Positions 1-8,046 of a stretch of 64,000 bases of DNA are shown here, one piece after another. Each line of letters opens with the position of its first letter. Positions within the stretch are counted from its first letter, which is position 1. The DNA is from Congzhengia minquanensis. GTDB lineage: Bacteria > Bacillota > Clostridia > UBA1381 > UBA9506. The translations under genes and the position numbers were made by a program. The stretch lies in assembly GCF_014384785.1 (NCBI RefSeq), contig NZ_JACRSU010000002.1:504283-568282 (forward strand), read 5' to 3'. The notes beneath the pieces were generated by a model. The model saw only the letters and a program-made list of their open reading frames with translations, did no database searches and was not told the DNA's origin.

Positions 1-93
1 CTAGATAGATATATTAAAGTAAATAATATTACTAGTAAAAATCGTTTTATAATTGACCTGATTAATGCTGCTATCGGATACAATGACAAGTAA
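1..93 (+). CDS. C-terminal end of an unknown small protein (partial)
   Basis: An open frame enters from the left edge and ends at TAA, leaving the last 30 residues. The peptide is polar and helical, ending FIIDLINAAIGYNDK, which resembles the C-terminal helix of short ribbon-helix-helix DNA-binding proteins, but too little is visible to assign a family. It reads toward the minus-strand toxin-antitoxin operon and ends just before the terminator that operon uses. Function unknown. Confidence 0.5.
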   Translation, partial: LDRYIKVNNITSKNRFIIDLINAAIGYNDK

Positions 94-112
94 TCAAGTA
101 ATAAATACAAAC

Positions 113-155
113 AAAAAAACGATGTATTGCCTATAATTAGACTTTACATCGTTTT
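113..155 (-). terminator. Rho-independent terminator of the toxin-antitoxin operon
   Basis: Perfect inverted repeat AAAACGATGTA / TACATCGTTTT with an 18-nt loop. On the minus strand it is followed by a run of seven T. It lies 30 bases past the stop of the RelE-like toxin and would also stop plus-strand transcripts weakly. Confidence 0.8.
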
Positions 156-185
156 GATTTATAGTGTTATTTAGTTTGATTTAAT

Positions 186-437
186 TTATAGATTTTTATA
201 AATATCGCCGCGATTATCTGCGTCAACAACAATAACAGTTAATTCACCATTGTTAACCGTGTAAATAATACGATATTGGCCAACACGTAAACGAAGTAAC
301 CCTTTATGCCCTTTTAATGGTTTAATATCTTCGCCATCGGGCAGACGTTCAATATTCGCAACCACCCGATTCCGTTCATTTTGCGAAAGTTTGTCAATGA
401 ATTTCTTTGCTTTTTTCTTAATGATTATATGATACAT
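186..437 (-). CDS. RelE/ParE-superfamily toxin
   Basis: 83-residue basic protein with the RelE fold signature: an N-terminal strand, a basic helix (KKKAKKFIDKL), the segment IKPLKGHKGLLRLRVGQYRIIY, and a C-terminal strand ending VVDADNRGDIYKNL. The LRVGQYRIIY stretch is typical of RelE-family mRNA interferases, which cut ribosome-bound mRNA. The start is ATG at 437, sharing one base with the antitoxin stop (TGATG), so the two are translationally coupled. An in-frame TTG one codon upstream is possible but less likely. It is the last gene of a four-gene minus-strand operon. Family call is secure; cleavage specificity is not. Confidence 0.85.
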   Translation of the reverse strand: MYHIIIKKKAKKFIDKLSQNERNRVVANIERLPDGEDIKPLKGHKGLLRLRVGQYRIIYTVNNGELTVIVVDADNRGDIYKNL

Positions 438-646
438 CAATCAATTCCCCATTCCTTTTTACACTCGTCAAGCGTAAAACTTTCGTCTTTGTCAGGGTCG
501 TTCAAATAGTTCTGCACCATTCTTTCACAAAATAAGTCGTCAGCTTCTTCATCAGCTGTAATGCCTTGAATGTAGGCTAAAACATAACCAATTTTATAAT
601 CTGGTATTTTGTCAAGAAGATTTACAATAATTTCTTTTGTTGACAT
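437..646 (-). CDS. Antitoxin partner of the RelE-like toxin
   Basis: 69-residue acidic protein directly upstream of the RelE-like toxin. It has an N-terminal helical part (STKEIIVNLLDKIPDYKIGYVLAYIQG) and an acidic C-terminal tail (DPDKDESFTLDECKKEWGID) that would wrap the toxin. It matches the size and charge of small antitoxins often annotated next to Firmicute RelE proteins, but lacks an obvious ribbon-helix-helix start. AGGAG lies 8 nt before the ATG. The N-terminus resembles that of the second antitoxin in this operon (I-x-x-L-[LI]-D-x-[IV]-P-D-x-K), suggesting duplication of the pair. Confidence 0.75.
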   Translation of the reverse strand: MSTKEIIVNLLDKIPDYKIGYVLAYIQGITADEEADDLFCERMVQNYLNDPDKDESFTLDECKKEWGID

Positions 647-661
647 ATTTCATCACTCCTT

Positions 662-931
662 TTATTCAAATAGGTCTGAATGTGTTCCTGTCCTGATTAA
701 ATATAATTCATTATCAAATACTTGATAAATTAATAACCAATCAGGTGCTATATGACATTCTTGACAACCTTTATAATCTCCCTGCAACAAATGATTATAA
801 TACTTTGCCGGCAGTGGTTCAGGAATACGCAATGTATTTATTACTGTTTCAATCAAAGATAAATCATAATTTCGTTTAATACAATTTTTGAAATCTTTTT
901 TGTATTTACTACTCCAGTTTAAGTTTAGCAT
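662..931 (-). CDS. yafQ: YafQ-type mRNA interferase toxin
   Basis: 89 residues with a near-canonical YafQ sequence: KYKKDFKNCIKRNYDLSLIE at the N-terminus, LPAKYYNHLLQGDYKGCQECHIAPDWLLIY in the middle (positions about 41-70), and a C-terminal RTGTHSDLF. In this family the H..PDWLLIY strand and the C-terminal T-H-S-[DE]-L-F are the conserved core, with histidines near the active site. YafQ cleaves mRNA on the ribosome. The start ATG overlaps the upstream antitoxin stop by one base (TAATG). It is followed by the RelE-like pair, giving a tandem operon. Confidence 0.9.
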   Translation of the reverse strand: MLNLNWSSKYKKDFKNCIKRNYDLSLIETVINTLRIPEPLPAKYYNHLLQGDYKGCQECHIAPDWLLIYQVFDNELYLIRTGTHSDLFE

Positions 932-1173
932 TAGTCATTCATCATCATTTCAAGGAAATCATTCGTAGCTCCTTTGAAATGCTGCCCTTTCCCTGTAGCC
1001 TGCATATTAGCAACTTCATTTATTGCGTCAATCGTATCTTGATTCGGGGAATGATTACCATTTAATTCTTCGCCTGCGTATGCCTGCAACGATTCAATTA
1101 CTTTTACAACAAAACTAAGTTTTGTATCTGGTACACCATCAATAAGTTGTAAAATTCTATCGCGATTTGACAT
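931..1173 (-). CDS. Antitoxin of the YafQ pair
   Basis: 80-residue protein starting MSNRDRILQLIDGVPD with GGAGTG 7 nt upstream; a longer frame reaching 1206 lacks a ribosome-binding site. The C-terminal part ends in the hydrophobic-acidic tail FLEMMMND, typical of antitoxins that occupy the toxin groove. It is the first gene of the minus-strand operon and probably autorepresses it together with the toxin. No clear RHH motif is visible, so the DNA-binding class is uncertain. Confidence 0.75.
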   Translation of the reverse strand: MSNRDRILQLIDGVPDTKLSFVVKVIESLQAYAGEELNGNHSPNQDTIDAINEVANMQATGKGQHFKGATNDFLEMMMND

Positions 1174-1224
1174 AACTATCACTCCTTTTTGATATACAAA
1201 CAACATATAATTTATTGTTTATAT

Positions 1225-1253
1225 ATTATAACATATTCTGCCGTAAATATCAA
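1225..1253 (-). promoter_or_regulatory. Promoter of the toxin-antitoxin operon
   Basis: On the minus strand TTGATA (1253-1248) and TATAAT (1230-1225) are separated by exactly 17 nt, about 50 nt upstream of the first antitoxin start. The surrounding AT-rich palindromic sequence could hold the operator. Confidence 0.75.
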
Positions 1254-1315
1254 TAGCAAACAATGTAAAGTCTTTTGTTATACTCTTACACCTCATACTA
1301 TGATATTATTTATAC

Positions 1316-1480
1316 TTGACTTTTTAATATTGTTTTGATATACTAAATATGCAAAAAGCTTTGTATAATTATATCATGGAGATTGTAAAAATACAACTCT
1401 ATATTTAATTGTCAAGGTTCAGTTTTTTGTTTAGTGTACTGTTGCCTGTCGTCAAACTGCTAACAGTACACTTTTTTATT
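1316..1480 (+). ncRNA. Candidate small RNA (promoter plus terminator, no gene)
   Basis: A consensus promoter (TTGACT at 1316-1321, 17-nt spacer, TATACT at 1339-1344) is followed about 90 nt later by a strong intrinsic terminator: AGTGTACTGTT (1433-1443) pairs with AACAGTACACT (1462-1472), then TTTTTT. The transcript would be about 125 nt. Only a 10-codon ORF (ATG at 1376) lies inside, so a regulatory RNA is more likely than an mRNA. Identity unknown. Confidence 0.5.
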
Positions 1481-1789
1481 TTGCTTTGTTTTAATTTGTC
1501 TTAACCTTTATTACAGTTATAATTATAGCATATTACTTTAATATTATCAAAGACGATTAAAGACGATTATTAAATCATTTGTTTTTGTCATATATGGAAT
1601 TTTTTAAGAGGTATTACATTGTGTAAATGTGTTACAGGCTAATTTTAAGCGTATTAATAATATAAATTGAATAACATTATGTATGCTATTTATATGGCCG
1701 TAAAAAAATATTGATTTTTTAAAAAAGGCTGAAAAATGAAGCAAATTAAAGATAATTAGAGATTGTAAGTAATAAAATATAATTACTTT

Positions 1790-1841
1790 CAAAAATAAAC
1801 AAAAAACGGCGACAGTCTAATATATAAGACCGACACCGTTT
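1790..1841 (-). terminator. Hairpin, terminator-like on minus strand
   Basis: AAACGGCGACAGTC pairs with GACCGACACCGTTT (a few mismatches) around an AT loop. On the minus strand it runs into TTTTTTG. No minus-strand gene is seen upstream, so it may stop transcription coming out of the non-coding region. Confidence 0.45.
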
Positions 1842-3000
1842 CTTGCGTTAGGAAAATTTTAGTATATATTTATTATTATGTCATATTAACCTTAATATGT
1901 CAAGATTATTTTTAATATATTAACGTTTCTTGTTTTATTATGTTATTTTAATTATAAACAAATATCATTATTTTTTAATTGTGTGTATAAGATTATATTA
2001 ATGTTTTTTGCTTTTTATTATATTTATTATATAACAGATTTCGTGTATATTATGGTAGTATTTATGATGTTACTATGTTTAATGTTATTTGCTTATAGTC
2101 GATATTATAAGTTATTTAGCAGATTTTATTAATTATTTATATACATTAATGTTTTATTATATGTATTAATGTTTATTGTTATTAGTTTTGATTAATAATG
2201 ATATAAAGCAGATTTCGTTATTCATTTCATCGAAAAGGCGAACAAATTTAAAAATGTTGCAAATGCAACAATATTTTAGTTAAATAAAGCATAATTAAAT
2301 TAAGACATTTAAAATAGTATATTACATTACGTAATATATTATTTTATCCAGTAATAGCAAGGGTTTATAAAAGGGGGTATGTTTACATTTTTTCACATGA
2401 TTTTATAGTCTAAAAAGCCCCTATCTGTTCTCTTCAAACATACCTCAAAAATATCGAATTTTACTCGTTATTGACTTCGACAAATCTATCAACAAAGCCA
2501 AATAACACTATTCTTATTTTATTAAATTTATTTCATAACAACTCATAACACCACAATAACCTTGATAAAATGCACAAATTATCGAAAATTACAAATCATC
2601 TTATAAAGTACTCTAATTTTCATCAATAAATTTTTATATCAAACATAAATCTTTTAATCAGAAAAGGCCATTATAATCACATTTTCAAGCCTGTTACAAT
2701 CAAATAGGCTACAAAATATATCGAAGCCACATAAATATATAGCTATAATCACTAATTTTTATAAATATAAAATCATATTTTTATGCATTTTATACAAATC
2801 AACTAAACCACACAACTAAATTACCACAATATACGTCCAAAATTATGCCTTAAATCAATTTTAATAATTTATGTATCACTTTATATATCTAAAACACAAG
2901 AATTGAATATAGATATAATTTTAAGCTTTTAATTTTTAACACACAAATTTTGATTTTTGTGTGTATTTTTTGTGCAAAATTAAAAATTTATAAGGAATTA
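1842..3000. other. AT-rich non-coding region with strand-skew switch; possible replication origin
   Basis: No convincing ORF. From about 1860 to 2390 the plus strand is rich in T and G over C; from about 2440 to 2930 it switches to C over G. Near the switch, GGTATGTTT and AAACATACC form an inverted repeat about 60 nt apart around 2378-2448. CAGATTTCGT occurs twice (about 2037 and 2212) and variants of ATTAATGTTTTATT recur. Such skew flips with AT-rich repeats beside a helicase gene are what one expects at a phage origin, but no iteron array can be proven by eye. Confidence 0.35.
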
Positions 3001-3006
3001 TATATA

Positions 3007-3108
3007 GTGAAAAGAAATTTTCAAAAAATTACATTAATAGATGAGATTAGTCATTTTAAAAGAGAAACTTTATTTGACAAAGAACCTGTTGTTAAAGAAA
3101 TAGTTTGA
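3007..3108 (+). CDS. Possible 33-residue peptide
   Basis: GTG-started frame with AAGGAA about 10 nt upstream, encoding a polar peptide (ITLIDEISHFKRETLFDKEP in the middle) and ending TGA. It is the only coding-looking frame in a long non-coding stretch. No family recognised; it may be fortuitous. Confidence 0.25.
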   Translation: MKRNFQKITLIDEISHFKRETLFDKEPVVKEIV

Positions 3109-3170
3109 TAGAGAAATTTTATATAAAAAAAAGAATAATATATCAGAACTGCATTTATGGAGGTAAATAA

Positions 3171-3221
3171 ATGATATTTGTAATAAAACTTGTTATATGG
3201 GGAGACCCCATACCCCCTTAG
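3171..3221 (+). CDS. Possible 16-residue leader peptide
   Basis: ATG preceded by a strong GGAGG at ideal spacing, encoding MIFVIKLVIWGDPIPP then TAG. The stop lies at the base of two successive hairpins (AGCCAAAC/GTTAGGCT and CTTG-CTGTC/GACAG-CAAG, 3219-3285). A short ORF with a strong ribosome site running into hairpins is the layout of a leader or attenuator ahead of the helicase gene. The role is inferred. Confidence 0.35.
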   Translation: MIFVIKLVIWGDPIPP

Positions 3222-3548
3222 CCAAACATTGCTTCGCAAAGTTAGGCTTGCCCTTGTCTGTCTTACGACAGCCAAGTCCATTATAGTTAATTCATTATGT
3301 TTATGTTTAAAAATTGTAATATAAATTATTTTGGCACTTTTATATATATCTTTTATAAGGGGAACACCTTAAAAACCGCATAAAACCTACATATTTTTTT
3401 GATTTTGGCACTTTTACAGAATAGGCTACTACGGCAGGTAGAGGCTGAAAGTGCGATAAACACTACGTTTTTGGCTTGACACCATTTTTTTAAAAAAGGT
3501 GCCAGGATTTGAGAAATTATTGGAACATGATTAGGAGGAGATAATTTA
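3222..3548 (+). promoter_or_regulatory. Structured leader region before the helicase gene
   Basis: 327 nt without a gene. It holds the two hairpins just after the leader peptide, two copies of TTTTGGCACTTTTA (about 3331 and 3404), a stem GCACTTTTACAG/CTGAAAGTGC (about 3408-3453), and an A/T-rich palindrome CACCATTTTTTT/AAAAAAGGTG near 3480-3508 that resembles an intrinsic terminator. AGGAGGAGA precedes the GTG start of the next gene. Attenuation control is plausible. Confidence 0.4.
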
Positions 3549-4781
3549 GTGAATTTTAATTGCAATGTGAATATAGTTGACGCCATTATGGGAGCGGGAA
3601 AATCTCAGAGTATTATAAATCATATTAACGCATCAGGAGTAGAAAACAAATTTTTGGTAATAACACCGTATTTAGACGAGGTTGATAGATACAAGAAATA
3701 TTGCCCATCTAAACACTTCAAGGCACCTAAGTTTGAAAAAAATCAGACAAAGTTAGATGACATAAAAAAAATGATTGATAAAGGTGAAAATATCGTTTCA
3801 ACTCATGCTCTATTTCAAAAATTTGACAATGAACTAATTGATATATGTAGAGCGTCAAATTATACATTAGTAATGGATGAAGTTGCAAATGTTGTAGATG
3901 AATACTCGTTAAGCAAACAGGACTTTACCCTTCTAACCAATACATATGTTGACATTAATCATAAAACCAAACAACTTATATGGAAAGAAAAATATAAGGA
4001 TTATTCCGGCAAATTTGATAATGAAAAAAGATTATGCGAATTAGGTAGTCTTGTTTGTTATGGAGACAATTTAATGGTATGGCTATTCCCCATAGAGACA
4101 TTTAACTCTTTTCGGAACATTTACATATTGACATACAGATTTGATTTGCAGCTCCAAAAATATTACTACGATTACTATAGACTACCATATACATATTTGT
4201 CAGTAGTAGGTAATTCAATGGATACATATCAATTATCAGCTTATGATAAAAATCAAAATAAACCAAAGTATGATTATAGGAAATTGATTCATATCTGTGA
4301 TTTAGAGAAACTTAATATGATCGGTGACAGAGAGCATGATTTATCTAAAACATGGTATTTTAGGAATAAAGGCAATTCAACAATGCAAGTACTAAAAAAC
4401 AATATTTCTAACTTTTTTAGACATATAAGATGTGACAATTCTTCTGACAATATATGGACAACATTTAAAGATTATAAGTCGTTGTTAAAAGGTAAAGGCT
4501 ATACGAGAGGATATTTACCGCTTAATTCTCGTGCAACAAATGAATATAAGAAGAGAACTTCAGTCGTGTATCCAGTTAATCGTTATCTTAATCCTTTTGT
4601 AAAAAACTTTTTTCTTACTAATAATATTGATATAGATGAAGACGGTTATGCTTTATCTGAAATGCTTCAATTTATATGGCGTTCCGCTATTCGTGACGGA
4701 AATGAAATATGGATTTATCTACCCAGTGTACGCATGAGAGGGTTATTAGAACAATGGATAAGTGAAAATAGCGCAATATAG
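3549..4781 (+). CDS. SF2-type phage helicase / replication ATPase
   Basis: 410 residues, GTG start with GGAGGAGA upstream. Walker A is IMGAGKSQS (residues about 14-22), Walker B is LVMDEV (about 109-114), and near the C-terminus QFIWRSAIRDGNEIWIYLP (about 375-393) looks like helicase motif VI with its arginine finger. The order A, B, VI and the total size fit the DEAD/DEAH-like helicases of Firmicute phages that act in replication initiation or fork restart. It follows the putative origin region, which supports a replication role. Exact substrate polarity cannot be told. Confidence 0.65.
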   Translation: MNFNCNVNIVDAIMGAGKSQSIINHINASGVENKFLVITPYLDEVDRYKKYCPSKHFKAPKFEKNQTKLDDIKKMIDKGENIVSTHALFQKFDNELIDICRASNYTLVMDEVANVVDEYSLSKQDFTLLTNTYVDINHKTKQLIWKEKYKDYSGKFDNEKRLCELGSLVCYGDNLMVWLFPIETFNSFRNIYILTYRFDLQLQKYYYDYYRLPYTYLSVVGNSMDTYQLSAYDKNQNKPKYDYRKLIHICDLEKLNMIGDREHDLSKTWYFRNKGNSTMQVLKNNISNFFRHIRCDNSSDNIWTTFKDYKSLLKGKGYTRGYLPLNSRATNEYKKRTSVVYPVNRYLNPFVKNFFLTNNIDIDEDGYALSEMLQFIWRSAIRDGNEIWIYLPSVRMRGLLEQWISENSAI

Positions 4782-5028
4782 CAGATTTACTTATCATTGG
4801 TGATTTGAGTTCTTTTCGTCAAAAATTATAATGATTATTTTAATTCAAGTACCAGCACAAAATAAAAATATATATCCAGACTGATCTTAAGCCAACTCTT
4901 CTTTTTTGTGTAAAATTTAAAATTTTCTTATAACAAATAAGTAGAGTGTAATATATCTAAAATATTATATAAAAATACATGGAGGTTACTGAGGATGAGG
5001 CCTATAAAAAAAAGAGGGGTAATGTTTA

Positions 5029-5256
5029 ATGGATTTATCCAAATTAATTATGGAATATAAAGGGTACTATGCAATTGTAAAAATTGACGCTGAAGACCAA
5101 ATTTTTGTTGGCGAAGTTTTCGGAATTGCAGATTCACTAAGTTTTCATGGTACATCAGTAGAAGAATTAGAGGAAATGTTTCACCAAAGTGTTGACAGTT
5201 ATTTTGATGCATGTAGACATTTTGGAAAAGAACCAGAAAGGTGGGAGTTGATTTAA
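5029..5256 (+). CDS. HicB-like protein without HicA
   Basis: 75 residues with the HicB N-terminal fold: YKGYYAIVKIDAEDQIFVGEVFGI, then SFHGTSVEELEEMFHQSVDSYFDAC and a C-terminal KEPER. HicB antitoxins neutralise the HicA RNase, but no HicA gene is adjacent and the C-terminal DNA-binding domain of classical HicB is absent. A phage-borne HicB fragment could act as an anti-toxin against a host HicA. It is translationally coupled to the next gene (TAATG). Confidence 0.7.
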   Translation: MDLSKLIMEYKGYYAIVKIDAEDQIFVGEVFGIADSLSFHGTSVEELEEMFHQSVDSYFDACRHFGKEPERWELI

Positions 5257-5480
5257 TGTGTTCAATATGTCGTCAGCATCCTTGTCATTCACGTTGTCCT
5301 AATTATAACTACCCTTCAACTAGGGACTTCTGCTCTATTTGCGGAGAAGGAATATATGCTGGGGATGAGTATGTTGAAAATGTTGTTGGTGAAAAAATAC
5401 ATTCAGAATGTGTTATGACAACACGACAGCTTATAGAGTGGTTAGGAGGCGAGTTAAAAACAATGGACGATGATGAGTGA
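5256..5480 (+). CDS. Small cysteine-rich zinc-binding protein
   Basis: 74 residues starting MCSICRQHPCHSRCPNY, with a second CSICGEGIYAGDEY and a later HSEC; the Cys pairs (CxxC-x4-CxxxC; CxxC...HxxC) would bind one or two zinc ions. ATG at 5256 overlaps the previous stop and has GGTGGGAG upstream; a GTG five codons earlier lies inside that ribosome site and is unlikely. This type of small zinc protein is common in Firmicute phages; function unknown. Confidence 0.7.
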   Translation: MCSICRQHPCHSRCPNYNYPSTRDFCSICGEGIYAGDEYVENVVGEKIHSECVMTTRQLIEWLGGELKTMDDDE

Positions 5481-5523
5481 TAAATACGTAGAAAGAAATG
5501 GTTGAACAAAGGAGCGTGATAAA

Positions 5524-7344
5524 TTGTTAAATAATGGTGTGTTCATACCCAGCGTTGACGGTAAAGACATATACCTTGCGACTCATTACATATCTGATGA
5601 GGATAGCGAATATACGCTAAAGCTCAAAAATGGTCAGTATAACCTCAGAAAATTTATCAATAAACTTGATTATAGTTTGGATTTAATAGAGTTAGAGGAT
5701 ATATATAGGCGGAAACTCAGACGCAACGACTTCGCTTTTAAGATTAAAAAGCATTTTTATACTACGAATATAATCAATGTAACATTCAAATATGCTGTTA
5801 AAGAATGGAATCAGATGAATAAAAATACTTTTGTAAAGTATGGTTATGATTACAGAGAGCTTGTATTTGATGATTGTATTGCAACCAATAGAGATGGTGA
5901 AATCGTTGGTGTACAGGTGGCAAATAGGATTATAAACACCGATATAGACCTCCCCTACTGCTTTAAGTTTGCGGAAATTACACTTAAAGACGGGACAACG
6001 CAAGCGCAGATTGTCAAAAGGAAAGAGCTCAAAACTTTAATGACCAATGCTCAACTAAGAGAATACTTGTATAAAAACGGCTTTAAATGCGATGGTATTG
6101 AATATTGTAGATTAAAGCGTTCTCCCGGTTCTGCCCGTGTGGGCAAGTGTTTGTTTGCCAACGAGCCATTGTTTAAGCCACTTTTAAGGTTCAGTTCAGG
6201 GGGCGTTGAATTTAAGGATGGACAAGATGTTGACCTTGCGGCTTATGAGGGTTCAATAGCCCTTACCTCAAGCAGTATTATTGATACTATAACTATAAAG
6301 CCAGAAAACATTTTGTTGGTTGACGACTATGATAGTGTTTTTACCGAAGATGTTATTAAGACCTATAATGTTGAAGGGCAATTAAAAACTGAAGAAGCGA
6401 CCTGCGAAATCAGTAATAGTATATGGGACGGCCAATCCTTAATGGATGTGTCGTTGTTTGGGGAATACGAAGAATATGGAATGGTATTGCTGCGGAACTT
6501 GATGTTCAAGTCTTGCTGTTTCAACTGCAATATACAGCAGTGGTTTAAAGATAATAATATTACACAGATTTCTCAGTTGAACGGCAAAACAAGGGCTACT
6601 GACATTAAGGATATTAAGCTGATTACCACTCCTAACAGCATTAAATACCTTAAATTTAGCACATTTGATGAGTGGTTGGACTATATATATCCTTCTTTCG
6701 GTGTCGTTAAGCATGACAAAAAGACGCATTTCTTTGGCGGAAGGCTCGTACAGACGCATTATCAGCTCATAAATACTTTGCAGCTATCGAAAGATGAAGT
6801 AAGAGAGTTATTAGAGCCATCATTGCAATTCGCTCAATTATTACGAGATAATCCTGCTGTTGTGCGTTATTATATCAAATATCCTGATATTGACGAGATG
6901 GATATTGTCAATAAGCCTTTGTTGGATAAAAATGAGGTAGTTTATAACCTTATGTGTGTAAATGACAATTTTACTCAAACAAAGTATTATCAGGAGTTTT
7001 TGACAGATTTATTAAGGTCTTATTATAAGAATTTAAAGAATGGTCACATCTATGTGAATGGCAACTACTCTACCCTGCTTGGCAATCCTATTGAGATGTT
7101 ACAACAGGCTATAGGGACATTTAAGGGTAATTCACAGATAGGTATAGGCAATATACATAGTACGAGATTTGAGTACAATAAAACGATTTTAGGGTCTCGG
7201 TCTCCTCACATTTCTATGTCGAATGTATGGCTGCCATATAATACAGAAAATAGGTTGATTGATTGTTACTTTAATCTTACTCCTGAGATTGTGTGTATAA
7301 ATTCGATAGGCGAAAACACATTGCAAAGATTAAGTGGCGCAGAT
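5524..7344 (+). CDS. Single-chain RNA polymerase (YonO/QDE-1 type), exon 1
   Basis: TTG start after AAAGGAGCGTGAT. Exon 1 supplies 607 residues, ending RLSGAD just before an in-frame stop created by intron 1. Joining to exon 2 gives SGAD-FDSD-TVLLTNNEVL, the DxDxD metal-binding loop of two-barrel RNA polymerases (canonical NADFDGD in cellular enzymes). Upstream, RSPGSARVGKCLFANE (about residues 202-217) fits the first double-psi barrel with its conserved Arg/Lys. Spliced with the other exons the protein would have 952 residues, close to SPbeta YonO-like enzymes. It probably transcribes phage genes. The Gly to Ser change in the loop is unusual. Confidence 0.7.
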
Positions 7345-7715
7345 TAATACGATGGTCTGCTTTGGATGGTAACATCCTCAAAATAAAGTTGGTGAACTTA
7401 TAAATATAAGGTGTGTAATTCACGTTTAGGAATTATAGGAAATGATAATTAGGAATTATGCTAACAGGGAAAATCTAAGTGGCTGATATGCCATATGACA
7501 ATCCTGTGCCAAGTTAGAGTGGCGACATTCTAAAAGGTGCAACGAGCAGGATATACTATCTCAACAGAGATAATGAAATCCATAGAGACAGAGTGAAAAT
7601 CTCTATTTTGAAGTGCCAACTAACCTAAACTTTAACATTAATGAATTTTAAAGTTTTTAGGTTAAAGATGTGCTCTACTCCCCTAATAAATATCGGGAAA
7701 CCGAGGGTATTTAGG
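7345..7715 (+). ncRNA. Group I intron 1 in the RNA polymerase gene
   Basis: 371 nt without a gene of its own, starting after a T (GAT) and ending in G (TTTAGG), as group I introns do. AATCCTGTGCCAAG (about 7510) matches the group I Q/P4-P5 element, and AGGTGCAACGAG follows as an R-like element. Removing it restores the frame exactly: 607 codons, then TTC GAT TCA GAC. It splits the catalytic aspartate loop. A short ATG frame starting inside the intron at 7641 runs into exon 2 and is an artefact of reading through the splice site. Confidence 0.75.
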
Positions 7716-8046
7716 TTCGATTCAGACACAGTGCTACTCACTAACAACGAGGTTCTTATAAGAGCCGCTAAAAGAAATTACAACACATTTAAAACCTCAG
7801 CTTCTTTCGTAGAGGCACAGAAGGTAAAGAGGTATTATACAGCAGAACAACAGGCTGATTTGGATATTAAAACGGCTGTAAACAAGATTGGAGAGATAGT
7901 TAATTTATCGCAAGAACTCAATTCATTGCTTTGGAATAAGATGTATTACGGAACTTCTTATGATGATGTTAAGGAATTATATTATGACATTTGCCAGTTA
8001 AATGTTATGTCGGGTATAGAGATTAGCGGAATTAGTCTCGGCGTAT
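7716..8046 (+). CDS. RNA polymerase, exon 2
   Basis: Starts with the second half of the catalytic loop (FDSDTVLLTNNEVLIRAAK) and continues as RNA-polymerase-like helices: KVKRYYTAEQQADLDIKTAV, then an end near SGIEISGISLGV. The chosen 3' limit (T of 8046) gives a phase that fits exon 3 and obeys the rule that a group I 5' exon ends in U; the exact base is an inference. Without splicing this segment would end at TAG 8046-8048. Confidence 0.65.

Noticed and set aside
7641..7715. Separate gene starting at ATG 7641
   Set aside because: The first codons are intron sequence; only the part from 7716 belongs to a protein, the RNA polymerase.
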